Positions 33,384 through 42,194 of a DNA stretch of 64,000 bases are shown piece after piece. The position numbers and the translations under genes are program-made. The first letter of the stretch is position 1; every line of letters starts with the position of its first letter. The notes below the pieces were generated by a model, which saw only the letters and a program-made list of their open reading frames with translations, was not told where the DNA came from and did not search any database. This DNA comes from Massilia sp. Bi118 (lineage in GTDB: Bacteria > Pseudomonadota > Gammaproteobacteria > Burkholderiales > Burkholderiaceae_D), in contig NZ_CAKKMV010000005.1 of the NCBI RefSeq assembly GCF_918697865.1, forward strand, positions 186,001 through 250,000. The letters are read 5' to 3'.

Positions 33384-33544
33384 GATGGTCCTCTCTGAAT
33401 GAATGTTATGTCCGTGTCGGCATGGTTCCAATGTATCTGTATCGCCTGGGGCGCTCCATCGGCTTGCGACAGGCTGCATTTTTCGGGGGGCGGGCGTGCA
33501 TGGACGACCGACGAACGGTTAGAGAAATTGGCTGGAATCAAGCC

Positions 33545-33572
33545 TTGCATTGATGCTCATGAGGTCTATACT
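33545..33572 (+). promoter_or_regulatory. Sigma-70 promoter of the 59-residue proline-rich gene
   Basis: A -35 box TTGCAT (33545-33550), a 16-base spacer and a -10 box TATACT (33567-33572). A short leader follows with the ribosome-binding site AGGAGG at 33591-33596, 5 bases before the ATG at 33602. The three elements are correctly ordered and spaced for a compact gene. Confidence 0.72.
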
Positions 33573-33601
33573 GACAGCCTGCTCTGTCGCAGGAGGACCT
33601 G

Positions 33602-33781
33602 ATGCAATTTGCCCGATTCGACAGGGGTGGTCACAAGAATCCGCCATCGGCGCCACCGGCCATTCCGCCCATCATCATTACCCCGTTCAATAAACAGATC
33701 CCGAATCCGGCGATCGATCCGCGCATCAATCCGCCCGGCCCGCCCATCGTCCCGCCGCGCCGGCCCGATTGGCGGGTGTAA
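33602..33781 (+). CDS. Small proline-rich protein (59 residues)
   Basis: A 59-residue protein with 17 prolines, mostly as PP pairs (NPPSAPPAIPPIII, then INPPGPPIVPPRRP). It is basic at both ends and lacks a signal peptide or membrane segment. Support for a real gene is strong for its size: a good promoter, an AGGAGG site 5 bases before the ATG, and a clean stop. The next gene starts 39 bases later and may be co-transcribed. The Pro-Pro runs would need elongation factor P for efficient translation (known for such motifs). Function unknown. Confidence 0.7.
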   Translation: MQFARFDRGGHKNPPSAPPAIPPIIITPFNKQIPNPAIDPRINPPGPPIVPPRRPDWRV

Positions 33782-33820
33782 AATCTTGTCTTTGGGCGAA
33801 ACGCCCCCAGATGGGATCCC

Positions 33821-34315
33821 ATGAACGACGAAACACAAGAACAGCACGACGAGGACGCGCCTGTCCAGGAAGCCCGCCTGTGGCAGGACAACGGCTGGAC
33901 CGCGCGCGTGATCAAGAACGAAGACGACGAAGGCTGGGCCGTTGCCATGTACAAGGAGGGCGAGGCCGAGCCGGCGCTGGTCGGCCCCTGGACCATGGGG
34001 CGCGACAAGAAAAACCCGAAGCCGCTCGACGTGAATGCCTTCAATACGCTGGTGAAAACGGCGCACGAAGTGCTGCGCCGCCACGAGCAGGCACTGCACG
34101 CAAAGCTGCACAAGAGCACCGTGGTCTCGACCGCGGACGGCGAGCTGAAGGTCACGCTCGACATCGTGCCGGACGAGGACAATCCCTACGCCATGCTGGC
34201 CGCCATCGACGAGATGGGCGAGCAGGTGGCGCAGGTGCGGGTCGCGCCCGACTTCAAGCTGTCGCCGGCCTCGGCGCTGGCCTGGGTGGAAAACGATTTC
34301 CGCGCACCGCGCTGA
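33821..34315 (+). CDS. Uncharacterised acidic cytoplasmic protein
   Basis: A 164-residue soluble protein with an acidic, Gln-rich N-terminus (NDETQEQHDEDAP). A domain beginning WQDNGWTARVIKNEDDEGWAVAMYKEGEAEPALVGPWTMGRDKKNPKPLD follows, then a helical part (FNTLVKTAHEVLRRHEQALHAK). No known catalytic motif or membrane segment. I do not recognise the family. It probably shares a transcript with the small proline-rich gene upstream. Confidence 0.7.
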   Translation: MNDETQEQHDEDAPVQEARLWQDNGWTARVIKNEDDEGWAVAMYKEGEAEPALVGPWTMGRDKKNPKPLDVNAFNTLVKTAHEVLRRHEQALHAKLHKSTVVSTADGELKVTLDIVPDEDNPYAMLAAIDEMGEQVAQVRVAPDFKLSPASALAWVENDFRAPR

Positions 34316-34406
34316 AATCGGCGCAAATAAGCCACACTTTCCTCCCGGCAGGCGCGCGAACTGCTAATATTTCCCGAATGCACTATTTCGTGTTTTAGGG
34401 GGATCG

Positions 34407-36374
34407 ATGGAAAATCGTCTTGCGCGCCTGGAAGCGGTGCAGACCATGCTGCTCGACATTGGGCACCTGTCTGCCAGCTGCACCGACATCACCGAGTTCA
34501 TCGGCGCCGTGCACCGCGCGCTGGGCCGCATCATGTATGCGGACAACTTCTACGTCACGCTGGCCGAGCGCGAGGATGGCACCGTGCGCTTCGTCTACTT
34601 CGTCGATACCGTCGACGACGGCCCGAGCCCGGACGAGCGCGTGCGCCTGGCCTCGCCCGAGCAGTCGCCGACCGCCTGGGTGATGCTCAACAAGCAGCCG
34701 CTGTCGATGACCGCCGACGAGGAACGCGCGCGCGAGAACGGCAGTACCTGGGGCACCGGCAGCGTCGCCGAGCACTGGATGGGCTGCCCGCTGCTCGACC
34801 AGCAGCACGAGGTGCTGGGCGCCATCGTGATCCAGAGCTACCTGCCCGAACACACCTATAGCGAAGAAGACCAGGCGCTGTTCGCCCTGATCGCCAACCA
34901 CGTTTCCAACGCCCTGCAGGGCCTGCAGAGCATGGACCGCCTGGAGCGCGCCGTGCAGGAACGCACCGCGGCCCTGGCGCGCGAAGTGGCCGAGCGCCGC
35001 CGCGCCGAGCAGGTCCAGCACGCGCTGTACCAGATCGCCGACCTGTCCGCTTCCGCCCAGGGCACCGACGAGCTGGCCGCCAGCCTGCACCGCATCATCG
35101 GCGAGCTGATGGAGGCGAAGAATTTCCTGATCGCGCTGACCCATCCGGACACCGGCGAAATCAGCATCCCGTACTTCGTCGACGAAAAGGACCGCGAGGC
35201 GCCGAATAAACGCTTCCCCTTCGGGATCGGCATGTGCTCCTGGGTGCTCAAGACCCGGCAGGCCCAGCTGCACGACGCCGGCAGCTTCGCGCGCCTGGCC
35301 GCTTCCGGCAAGGTCAAGGAGCCGCTCGGCAATACCCAGATCGCCAGCTGGATCGGCGCGCCGATGCTGGTGCACGACAAGGCCTATGGCGTGATGGTGG
35401 TGCAGAGCTACGACCCGACCGTCCTCTACACCAAGACCGAGCTCGACCTGCTGGCCTTCATCGCCAGCCACGTGGCGGTGGCAATCGCCCGCATGCAGGC
35501 GGACCGCGCCATCCGCAAGGCCAAGGAAAGCCTGGAGAAGCAGAACGCGGCCCTGAACCAGGCCCTGACCCAGCTGCAGGAAGCGCAGACCGAACTGGTG
35601 CGCCAGGAAAAGCTCGCCTCGCTGGGCCAGATGGTGGCCGGCGTCGCCCACGAGATCAACACCCCGCTGGGCATCTGCGTGACCGCCACCAGCCACCTGG
35701 TGCAGGAACTCAAGCTGACCAAGGAAGAGCTGGCGGCCGGCGAGATGACGGAGGAGAGCCTGAACGGCTTCTTCGACGTGGTCGACCAGTCGCTGCGCAT
35801 CATGACCACCAACACCCAGCGCGCAGCAAGCCTGGTGCGCAGTTTCAAGCAGGTGGCGGTGGACCAGTCCTCGGACAATATCCGCAACTTCAACCTGTGC
35901 AAGTACGTGGGCGAGATCCTGCTGTCGCTGCAGCCCAAGCTGAAGGGCAGGCCGGTAAAAGTGGCGATCGACTGCCCGGCCGACCTGGAAGTGGACAGCT
36001 TCCCGGGCGCGGTGTCGCAGATCCTCACCAACATGGTGGTCAACTCGCTGGTGCACGGCTTCGAGCGCGACCAGCCCGGCAACATCACGATCCGCGCCCG
36101 CCTCGAGGACGAAGACACGGTCGCCTTCGAATACGGCGACGACGGCGCCGGCATGGATGCGGACACCCTGTCGAAACTGTTCGATCCCTTCTTCACGACC
36201 AAGCGCGGCAGCGGCGGCAGCGGCCTGGGCGCCCATATCCTGTACAACCTGGTCACGGGTTCGCTGGGCGGTTCGCTGCACGTGGAGAGCAGCCCCGGCA
36301 AGGGCTTGCAGTATTTCGTGCGCTTTCCGCGCAAGGCCCGGCGCGCGGAGAACCCCGCAATCCTCCCAGCTTGA
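34407..36374 (+). CDS. Double-GAF cytoplasmic sensor histidine kinase
   Basis: A 655-residue soluble kinase. Two GAF sensor domains (about residues 20-180 and 215-370) are each followed by helices (ERAVQERTAALAREVAERRRAEQ, then RKAKESLEKQNAALNQALTQLQEAQTEL). The kinase core has the H-box GVAHEINTPLG, the N-box ILTNMVVNSLVHG, DDGAGMD, the F-box LFDPFFTT and GGSGLGAHI. No membrane segment and no receiver domain are present, so the partner is elsewhere. AGGGGGAT precedes the ATG. An EAL-CZB gene follows 54 bases downstream, which suggests a link to c-di-GMP control. Confidence 0.92.
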   Translation: MENRLARLEAVQTMLLDIGHLSASCTDITEFIGAVHRALGRIMYADNFYVTLAEREDGTVRFVYFVDTVDDGPSPDERVRLASPEQSPTAWVMLNKQPLSMTADEERARENGSTWGTGSVAEHWMGCPLLDQQHEVLGAIVIQSYLPEHTYSEEDQALFALIANHVSNALQGLQSMDRLERAVQERTAALAREVAERRRAEQVQHALYQIADLSASAQGTDELAASLHRIIGELMEAKNFLIALTHPDTGEISIPYFVDEKDREAPNKRFPFGIGMCSWVLKTRQAQLHDAGSFARLAASGKVKEPLGNTQIASWIGAPMLVHDKAYGVMVVQSYDPTVLYTKTELDLLAFIASHVAVAIARMQADRAIRKAKESLEKQNAALNQALTQLQEAQTELVRQEKLASLGQMVAGVAHEINTPLGICVTATSHLVQELKLTKEELAAGEMTEESLNGFFDVVDQSLRIMTTNTQRAASLVRSFKQVAVDQSSDNIRNFNLCKYVGEILLSLQPKLKGRPVKVAIDCPADLEVDSFPGAVSQILTNMVVNSLVHGFERDQPGNITIRARLEDEDTVAFEYGDDGAGMDADTLSKLFDPFFTTKRGSGGSGLGAHILYNLVTGSLGGSLHVESSPGKGLQYFVRFPRKARRAENPAILPA

Positions 36375-36390
36375 CGCGGCGCACTGGCAG

Positions 36391-36410
36391 GCGGATAAAG
36401 GCTTATCCGC
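36391..36410 (+). promoter_or_regulatory. Small hairpin between kinase and EAL gene
   Basis: Perfect 8-base arms GCGGATAA (36391-36398) and TTATCCGC (36403-36410) with a 4-base loop, 18 bases before the EAL ATG. There is no T-run, so it is not a classic terminator. It may adjust expression of the second gene or stabilise its mRNA. Confidence 0.4.
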
Positions 36411-36428
36411 CACCATGGGAGCCTTGTC

Positions 36429-37619
36429 ATGCCAACCATCACCGAGGCCGAGCTGGTCCAGGGCTTGCAGGACCATGAGTTCATCCTCTACTACCAGCCG
36501 AAAGCCTCGCTGATCACCAACCGCGTCGTCGGCGCCGAAGCGCTGGCGCGCTGGCGCAGGCGCGACGGCAGCGTGGTGTCACCGGCCGTGTTCATCCCCC
36601 TGATGCAGGAAACCGGCCTGCTGCGGCGGCTGACCCGCCAACTGCTGGCCCGGCTCATGCACGACATGGAAGGCGCGCTGGGGGCGGATATCCGCGTGTC
36701 CTTCAACGTCGGCGTCGATGACTTCGAAGACGATGCGCTCTGCGGCATGCTGCTCGACGCCATCCATAGTCACCGCCTGCTGGCAAGCAGTCTCGAACTC
36801 GAAGTCACGGAAACGCAAGCGCTGCAGTGCTGCGGCATCCTGCTGGCGCGCATCCAGGGCCTGCTCGATGCCGGCATCAGCCTGGCGATGGATGACTTCG
36901 GGACCGGCTATTCGAGCATCGACACACTGAGCAAGCTGCCCTTCACCACCATCAAGCTGGACCAGGGCATCGTCGGGCGCATGCTCGGCTCGGCGAAGGA
37001 CGCGGCCATCGTGCGCTCGGCGATCCGGCTCGGGCACGAGATGGGCGTGGAGGTGGTGGCGGAGGGCGTCGAAATCCCGGCCCAGCGCGACTTCCTGATC
37101 GAATGCGGCTGCAAGCTGGTGCAGGGCTACCTGGTCAGTCCGCCGCTGCCGCTGGAGGCCTTCCGCGCCTTCCGCGCCAACGCCGGCAATGCCCACAGCT
37201 TTCCGGTCGGGCTGGTCCACCTGGCCATCCTCGACCACGTGCAGTGGCGGCGCCAGATGGTCAGCTATGCGGTCCAGCGCGCCACCTTGCCGCGCAACTG
37301 TCCGACGCGAAAGGCGGACGGCTTTCCCGAGATGAGCGTAACCCTTTGCGCGCTGGGCCGCTGGTATTTCGGCGACGGCCGCCACCTGTGCGCCACGCCC
37401 ATCTACCACGCCATCGACGCGCCGCACCGCGAAGTGCACCGCATCGGCGAAGCCATCGTCGAGCAGGTGCGCCAGGGCGCGACCCTGGCCGAGCTGGCCG
37501 GCCTGCTGAGCACGATGAAGGCGGTGTCGACGACCCTGATCCGCCTGCTCGAGGATCTGGAAGACGCCGGCCTGCAGGAACTCTACAGGGAAGCCGCGAT
37601 CGAGGCCGGGCCACCCTGA
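36429..37619 (+). CDS. EAL phosphodiesterase with C-terminal CZB-like zinc-sensing domain
   Basis: A 396-residue protein. The EAL domain (about residues 10-245) would hydrolyse c-di-GMP and has the main motifs intact: EAL (37-39), Asn94, EVTE (125-128), DDFGTGYSS (155-163), Lys176, AEGVE and QGYLVSPPLP. A second domain (about 260-375) fits the CZB (chemoreceptor zinc-binding) pattern: His270 in DHVQW, Cys307 in CALGRWYFGDG, and His333 and His337 in PHREVH. The spacing (37, 26, 4) is close to that of the DgcZ zinc site. So the enzyme may be controlled by zinc or oxidation. It lies 54 bases after a double-GAF kinase. Confidence 0.85.
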   Translation: MPTITEAELVQGLQDHEFILYYQPKASLITNRVVGAEALARWRRRDGSVVSPAVFIPLMQETGLLRRLTRQLLARLMHDMEGALGADIRVSFNVGVDDFEDDALCGMLLDAIHSHRLLASSLELEVTETQALQCCGILLARIQGLLDAGISLAMDDFGTGYSSIDTLSKLPFTTIKLDQGIVGRMLGSAKDAAIVRSAIRLGHEMGVEVVAEGVEIPAQRDFLIECGCKLVQGYLVSPPLPLEAFRAFRANAGNAHSFPVGLVHLAILDHVQWRRQMVSYAVQRATLPRNCPTRKADGFPEMSVTLCALGRWYFGDGRHLCATPIYHAIDAPHREVHRIGEAIVEQVRQGATLAELAGLLSTMKAVSTTLIRLLEDLEDAGLQELYREAAIEAGPP

Positions 37620-37828
37620 AGGCTGCATGACGTTCAAGATTTCACACTTCAGGCGCCGGTAACTAACAGTTTCCATACGCCAATTGTAATCGTGTTGCTT
37701 TCAGGCTTTTAACAATACCCAAATAACAACACGACCCCCTCGATGGTGATAGTTTTCCGCAAAGTAATTCCGTATAGTGTGCGGTGTCTGACCATAAAAC
37801 CAACAAAATACACCCAAAACTACGGAAA

Positions 37829-38164
37829 ATGTCACATAAATTTGCATTCAGTGCCTTCGCAGGCATTCTTCTTCTGTCCGGCTGCGCCGCGCTCACGCCT
37901 GCTACCGAAAGTCGCTATGTCAGCGCCGACGGCCAGCTCCAGATCCGTGGCGAACTGGTCGACAGCACCAGCGTCAAGATCTTCGTCAACGAGAACAAGG
38001 TCATCGATGAGCAAGTCTCGCTGATCCGCGGCGATGGCGAATTCGCCGGCACGTACGAGGGCAAGCGCGTCAGCGTGGATTGCTCGACCGCCGGCGGACG
38101 CAAGCTGCATGGCACCACCTGCACGGTGGCGGTCGGCGGCGAGCGCGTGCGCCTCAGCCTTTAA
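37829..38164 (+). CDS. Small lipoprotein
   Basis: A 111-residue protein with a lipoprotein signal peptide; the lipobox is LLSGC, so Cys near residue 19 would be lipidated. The mature part is a small beta-rich domain (RYVSADGQLQIRGELVDSTSVKIFVNENKVIDE) with two later Cys (VDCSTAGG and GTTC). The upstream 209-base gap is AT-rich and holds a TATAGT -10-like box at 37773-37778. It is convergent with the hybrid kinase gene, 3 bases apart. Function unknown. Confidence 0.8.
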   Translation: MSHKFAFSAFAGILLLSGCAALTPATESRYVSADGQLQIRGELVDSTSVKIFVNENKVIDEQVSLIRGDGEFAGTYEGKRVSVDCSTAGGRKLHGTTCTVAVGGERVRLSL

Positions 38165-38167
38165 GCT

Positions 38168-40366
38168 TCAGCTTTTAAGGCGCGCCAGCAGTTCCACCAG
38201 CTGGTCGATCTCGTAGGGCTTGGCCAGCACCTGCACCCCCGGTACCTTGGCGCGCTGGTCGGTATAGCCGGTGGCCAGCACCACCGGCAGGCCGGGGCGG
38301 CGTTCGCGCAGGATGCCGGCCAGGTCGATGCCGCTGATCCGGCCCGGCATGACGATGTCGGAGAAAGCGACGTCGACGTCCAGTCCCGCCTCGATCATCG
38401 CCAGCGCGCGCTCGCCGTTGGCCGCCACCAGCACTTCGAAGCCCGCTTCCTCCAGTCCCTGCACCACCGCCTCGCGCACCAGTTCGTCGTCCTCGACGAA
38501 CAGGATGCGGCCGCTGGCCTGCAGCGACTCGGCCGGTCCGCCGCGGCCCGGCACGGGTGACAGGGGCAGGGTCGAGCGCGGCAGCCAGAGTTCGACCCGG
38601 GTGCCCTCGCCGGGCGTGCTGGACAGCGCCAGCGAACCCTGCGACTGGGTGGCGAAGGCATAGGCCTGGGCCAGTCCCAGTCCGCTGCCTTTGCCGGCTT
38701 CCTTGGTGGTGAAGAAGGGATCGAGGGCGCGCGCCAGCACCTCCTGCGGCATGCCGGTCCCGGTGTCGCTCACCGTCACCAGCACGTAGTCGCCGCCGCT
38801 GCGCTCACGGGTCGGCTCCAGCGTGCAGTTGCGGGCCGCGATGGTGAGACTGCCGCCCGCCGGCATGGCGTCGCGCGCATTGATCGCCAGGTTGAGCAGG
38901 GCGAGGTCGAACTGCAGCGGGTCGACCGTCACCGGCCACAGGTCGTCCTCGCACTGCAGCTCGAGCGCGATCCCCTGCCGCAGCACGTTCCTGATCAACT
39001 GGATGGAGTTGCGCAGCTGTTCGCAGGGCGCCACCGTCAGCAGCTTGGCGTCCTGCACCCGGCCGAAGGAGCCGAGCTGGCCGGTGAGGGCGGTGGCGCG
39101 GGCGATGGTGCGCTTGCAGGTGTCGATCAGGTTCTGCACCTTGGGCTGCGTGGAGGTGAGCGCGGCCAGCTGCAGGGCCGTGGTCAGGGTCTGCAGCAGG
39201 TTGTTGAATTCGTGGGCGATGCCGCCGGTCAGGCGGCCCAGCGCTTCCATCTTCTGGCCGCGCATCAGGGCGGCCTGCGCGCGCTCGCTGGCCTCGACCG
39301 CCTCCTTCACGCGCTGCTCCAGCTCGGCCTGCGAGGCGCGGATCTGGCGGCTGGCCTCGGCCATGCGGCGCGCCACTGCGTCGATCTCGGCGATCTCCTG
39401 CGGCGCATAGGCCACTTCGCGGCCCTGGCCCAGGTCTTCGGCGCCGCGGCTCAGGTACTCGATGGGGGCGATGGCGCGGCGGCCGAAATGGCGGGCCAGC
39501 AGCACGGCCAGCACCAGCAGCGCGGCCATGATCGCGGCCAGGAACATGGCCGCATGCTGCGGCACGCGCCGGATTTCCGCGGACGGGATGGTGAGGATGA
39601 CCTTCCACTCGGCGCCAGGCACGGTGCTGTAGAAAGCCTGCACCGGCAGGCCGGCCAGGTTCCGGCTGGTGAACACGCCTTCGCTGCTGGCGGCAAAATG
39701 GCGCAGGGCAAGGGCGCTCACCGAACGTCCGCGGTACTGGTCGGCGTCGCGCGAGCGTGCCACCACCTTGCCGCTGCGGTCGACGATGGAAGCTTGCCAT
39801 TCGGCCGGGAAGCGCTGCCCGCCCATCAGCTCCTGCAGGTTGGCGGCGTTGAGCCCCATGTCCAGGAAATAGCGGATGCTGCCGTCGATACGGACCGGCA
39901 CCTGCAGGACGACGTCGTAGCGGCCGCCGAAGGGCGCCTTGAACAGATCGGAGACGAGGGTGCGGTCGGCGCCATAGGTTTCCATCAGGGCGCCGATGTT
40001 CGAAAAGCGCCGCGCCGGCAAGGGCTTACCCAGCGGCACGCGCGTATTCAGCAGCTGGCGGCCGTCGGGCTCCATCAGGATGAGCGTGGTCTCCGGCGTC
40101 GGCGTCAGGCTTTTCGCGTGCTTGTAGAATTCTTCCAGGTTACCCTGGGCCAGGGCGGGCGAGCTGGCGAGCGCGTGCAGCATGCCTTCGTGCGCTTCCA
40201 GTTCATTGGCCACCAGCAGGGCGAAGGCGCGCGTGGTCTCCTTGACGCTGTTTTCCTGGGCGCGTCTTTCTTCGACGTAGACGTAGCCGACCGCCAGGCT
40301 TGCCGCCACGAGGGCGGGCACCAGGATGGCGAGAATGAGGATCAGCAGTCGGGTTCGGATGCGCAT
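38168..40366 (-). CDS. Membrane hybrid histidine kinase with dCache-like sensor and receiver
   Basis: A 732-residue hybrid kinase. Membrane helices at about residues 5-28 and 280-305 flank a periplasmic Cache-type sensor domain. A HAMP-like linker (AIAPIEYLSRGAEDLGQG) is followed by the H-box GGIAHEFNNLLQTL, the N-box LALLNLAINARDAM, DTGTGMP, LDPFFTTK and GKGSGLGLAQ. The C-terminal receiver (about 610-732) has FVEDDE, the Asp in FSDIVMPG and LAKPYE. ATG 40366 is used because the membrane segment follows directly; it has no clear ribosome-binding site. Its stop is 3 bases from the convergent lipoprotein stop. Confidence 0.9.
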   Translation of the reverse strand: MRIRTRLLILILAILVPALVAASLAVGYVYVEERRAQENSVKETTRAFALLVANELEAHEGMLHALASSPALAQGNLEEFYKHAKSLTPTPETTLILMEPDGRQLLNTRVPLGKPLPARRFSNIGALMETYGADRTLVSDLFKAPFGGRYDVVLQVPVRIDGSIRYFLDMGLNAANLQELMGGQRFPAEWQASIVDRSGKVVARSRDADQYRGRSVSALALRHFAASSEGVFTSRNLAGLPVQAFYSTVPGAEWKVILTIPSAEIRRVPQHAAMFLAAIMAALLVLAVLLARHFGRRAIAPIEYLSRGAEDLGQGREVAYAPQEIAEIDAVARRMAEASRQIRASQAELEQRVKEAVEASERAQAALMRGQKMEALGRLTGGIAHEFNNLLQTLTTALQLAALTSTQPKVQNLIDTCKRTIARATALTGQLGSFGRVQDAKLLTVAPCEQLRNSIQLIRNVLRQGIALELQCEDDLWPVTVDPLQFDLALLNLAINARDAMPAGGSLTIAARNCTLEPTRERSGGDYVLVTVSDTGTGMPQEVLARALDPFFTTKEAGKGSGLGLAQAYAFATQSQGSLALSSTPGEGTRVELWLPRSTLPLSPVPGRGGPAESLQASGRILFVEDDELVREAVVQGLEEAGFEVLVAANGERALAMIEAGLDVDVAFSDIVMPGRISGIDLAGILRERRPGLPVVLATGYTDQRAKVPGVQVLAKPYEIDQLVELLARLKS

Positions 40367-40458
40367 CGGAGCACGGTAAGGTCCGGGCAAGGCGCACCGG
40401 CGCCGCGTAGTCTACCTGACTATGATGTGTTTGTGCCGGTATGGCCGACAGACAAACT

Positions 40459-40479
40459 GGCCTGGCCAAACGCCAGGCC
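40459..40479 (-). terminator. Possible terminator after the HD-GYP gene
   Basis: 8-base arms GGCCTGGC (40459-40466) and GCCAGGCC (40472-40479) with a CAAAC loop, 12 bases beyond the HD-GYP stop in its direction of transcription. The T-rich tail is weak (AGTTTGTC), so termination is uncertain. Confidence 0.4.
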
Positions 40480-40490
40480 CTGGCCGGTGT

Positions 40491-41996
40491 TCAGTCCGGC
40501 CACAGGCGGTTGATCTCGGCCGCCTTGTCGATGTTCTTGATGAGCAGGTCGACGTATTTCGGGTCGAGATGCTTGCCCGCCACTTCGCGCAGGTAGTCGC
40601 GCACCTGTTCGACCGGCCAGGCCTGCTTGTAGCAGCGCTCGTGGGTCAGGGCGTCGAACACGTCGGCCACCGCCACGATGCGCGCATACGGGTGGATCTG
40701 CTCGGCCTTCAGGCCTTGCGGATAGCCGCTGCCGTCCCACTTCTCGTGGTGCTGGTGGGCGATCACGGCCGCCGCCTTCAGGATCGGACGCTGCGAGCCG
40801 TCCAGGATCTGCAGGCCGACGGTCGGGTGCTGCTTCATGATTTCCCATTCCTCGGGCGTGAGGCGGCCAGGCTTGAGCAGCACCGCGTCCGGGGTCGCGA
40901 TCTTGCCGATGTCGTGCATCGGCGCCGCGTGCATCAGGACCGCGGTTTCGTCGTCGGACATGCCGGATTCCTGGGCCAGCAGGTGGCAGACCTGGGCCAT
41001 GCGGCGCACGTGGTTGCCGGCTTCGTTCGAGCGCGATTCGACCACGTCGCCGAGGCGCAGGATCAGCTCGGCCTGGGTATCGGTGATTTCCTGGTTCAGC
41101 AGGATGTTGTCGAAGGCGATCGCCACGCCCGAGCAGAACACGTCGAGCAGCTGGACATCGATCTCGGAAATTTCCTCGACGCCTTTCAGCACCAGCAGCG
41201 ACGCCTTGCCGCTGTTGTTCGGGAAGTAGCCGACATAGGTGTCGCCGTGCAGCTTGGAGATGCGGTTGTGGCGCGCCTCGTCGAGCTGGGCCACCAGTTC
41301 CGGGCCGATGTCGTTTTCGCCCATCTCGCCGATGCGGGCCAGGATCTCGTAGCGGCTCTCGCCGGTGATGAGGCTGGCGCCGGCCACGCGCAGCAGCATG
41401 CTCTGCTCGAGGCGCAGCAGGGCCACGACCTGCTGCAGCAGGCCGCTGGCGAAGTCCTTCAGGTTGCGCTGCTGGAAAATGTGGGCCGAGGCCGCGATCA
41501 CGCGCTCCAGGCCTTCGCGGTAGGTCAGCTGCACGCGGCGCGCGTCTTCGACCTTCATGATGTCGCGGTAGGCGCGCAGGGCGGCGAAGGTGGTGGTGAA
41601 CAGCTTGGTGCGGTCCAGCTCCGTCTTTTCCTTGTAGTCGTTGATGTCGTAGTCGACGATCACGCGTTCTTCCGGCGCCTGGCCAGGCTGGCCAGTGCGC
41701 AGCACGATGCGGGTGAACTGGTTGTCCAGCTCCTGGCGCATCCAGCGCGCCACTTCCAGGCCGCTGTCCTCGCGCTCCATCACCACGTCCAGGAACACCA
41801 GGGCGATGTCCTTTTCTCTCGCCAGCACTTCCTTGGCCTCGGCGCCGCTGTAGGCGTGCACGAAGCTCAGGCCGCGGCCGTCCAGGCGGAAGCGCGACAG
41901 GGTCAGCTTCGTGATGTCGTGGATATCCGGCTCGTCGTCGACGAGCAGCACCTTCCAGGGAGCAAGCTTGGGCGTGGCGGCAGACAGGAATGACAT
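40491..41996 (-). CDS. Response regulator with DUF3369 and HD-GYP phosphodiesterase domain
   Basis: A 501-residue regulator. The receiver domain (about residues 14-135) has VDDEPD, the phospho-Asp in FLDVVME and Lys in YKEKTE. A DUF3369 domain (about 150-310) and a C-terminal HD-GYP domain (about 320-490) follow. The latter has HVRRMAQ, the HD pair in MHDIGKIATPD, HHEKWDGSGYPQGL and DVFDALTHERCYK, so it should hydrolyse c-di-GMP. It is the neighbour of a hybrid kinase in the same direction, but the 124-base gap and a hairpin between them argue against one transcript. Confidence 0.94.
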   Translation of the reverse strand: MSFLSAATPKLAPWKVLLVDDEPDIHDITKLTLSRFRLDGRGLSFVHAYSGAEAKEVLAREKDIALVFLDVVMEREDSGLEVARWMRQELDNQFTRIVLRTGQPGQAPEERVIVDYDINDYKEKTELDRTKLFTTTFAALRAYRDIMKVEDARRVQLTYREGLERVIAASAHIFQQRNLKDFASGLLQQVVALLRLEQSMLLRVAGASLITGESRYEILARIGEMGENDIGPELVAQLDEARHNRISKLHGDTYVGYFPNNSGKASLLVLKGVEEISEIDVQLLDVFCSGVAIAFDNILLNQEITDTQAELILRLGDVVESRSNEAGNHVRRMAQVCHLLAQESGMSDDETAVLMHAAPMHDIGKIATPDAVLLKPGRLTPEEWEIMKQHPTVGLQILDGSQRPILKAAAVIAHQHHEKWDGSGYPQGLKAEQIHPYARIVAVADVFDALTHERCYKQAWPVEQVRDYLREVAGKHLDPKYVDLLIKNIDKAAEINRLWPD

Positions 41997-42177
41997 GACA
42001 ATGTCCAGTATCGTGATGACGGCAGAAAAAAGAACGAATCTTGCGCTAAAGCAGTATTACTGGAAATCGATTGTAGTATGAGCAGTACCCATTAACAACA
42101 GGAAATATTGAATTGACCACGTAAAAAGTCACAATGCCGCAACGTGATGATTTGATAGTATTTGCAGGCTCAAAACG

Positions 42178-42191
42178 ATTGCGGCCGCAAT
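42178..42191 (-). terminator. Palindrome after the glycosylase gene, possible terminator
   Basis: A perfect 14-base palindrome ATTGCGGCCGCAAT, extended by near-complementary AAC/GTT flanks. It lies 3 bases after the stop of the minus-strand glycosylase gene. On that strand it is followed by TCGTTTTG, a short T-rich tail. Modest support as a terminator. Confidence 0.45.
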
Positions 42192-42194
42192 GGT

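Noticed and set aside
33399..33602. 67-codon plus-strand frame before the small proline-rich gene
   Set aside because: It overlaps the promoter and ribosome-binding site of the better-supported gene and has atypical composition.
34395..36476. 693-codon minus-strand open frame opposite the double-GAF kinase
   Set aside because: The kinase has all motifs on the plus strand; the antisense product shows none.
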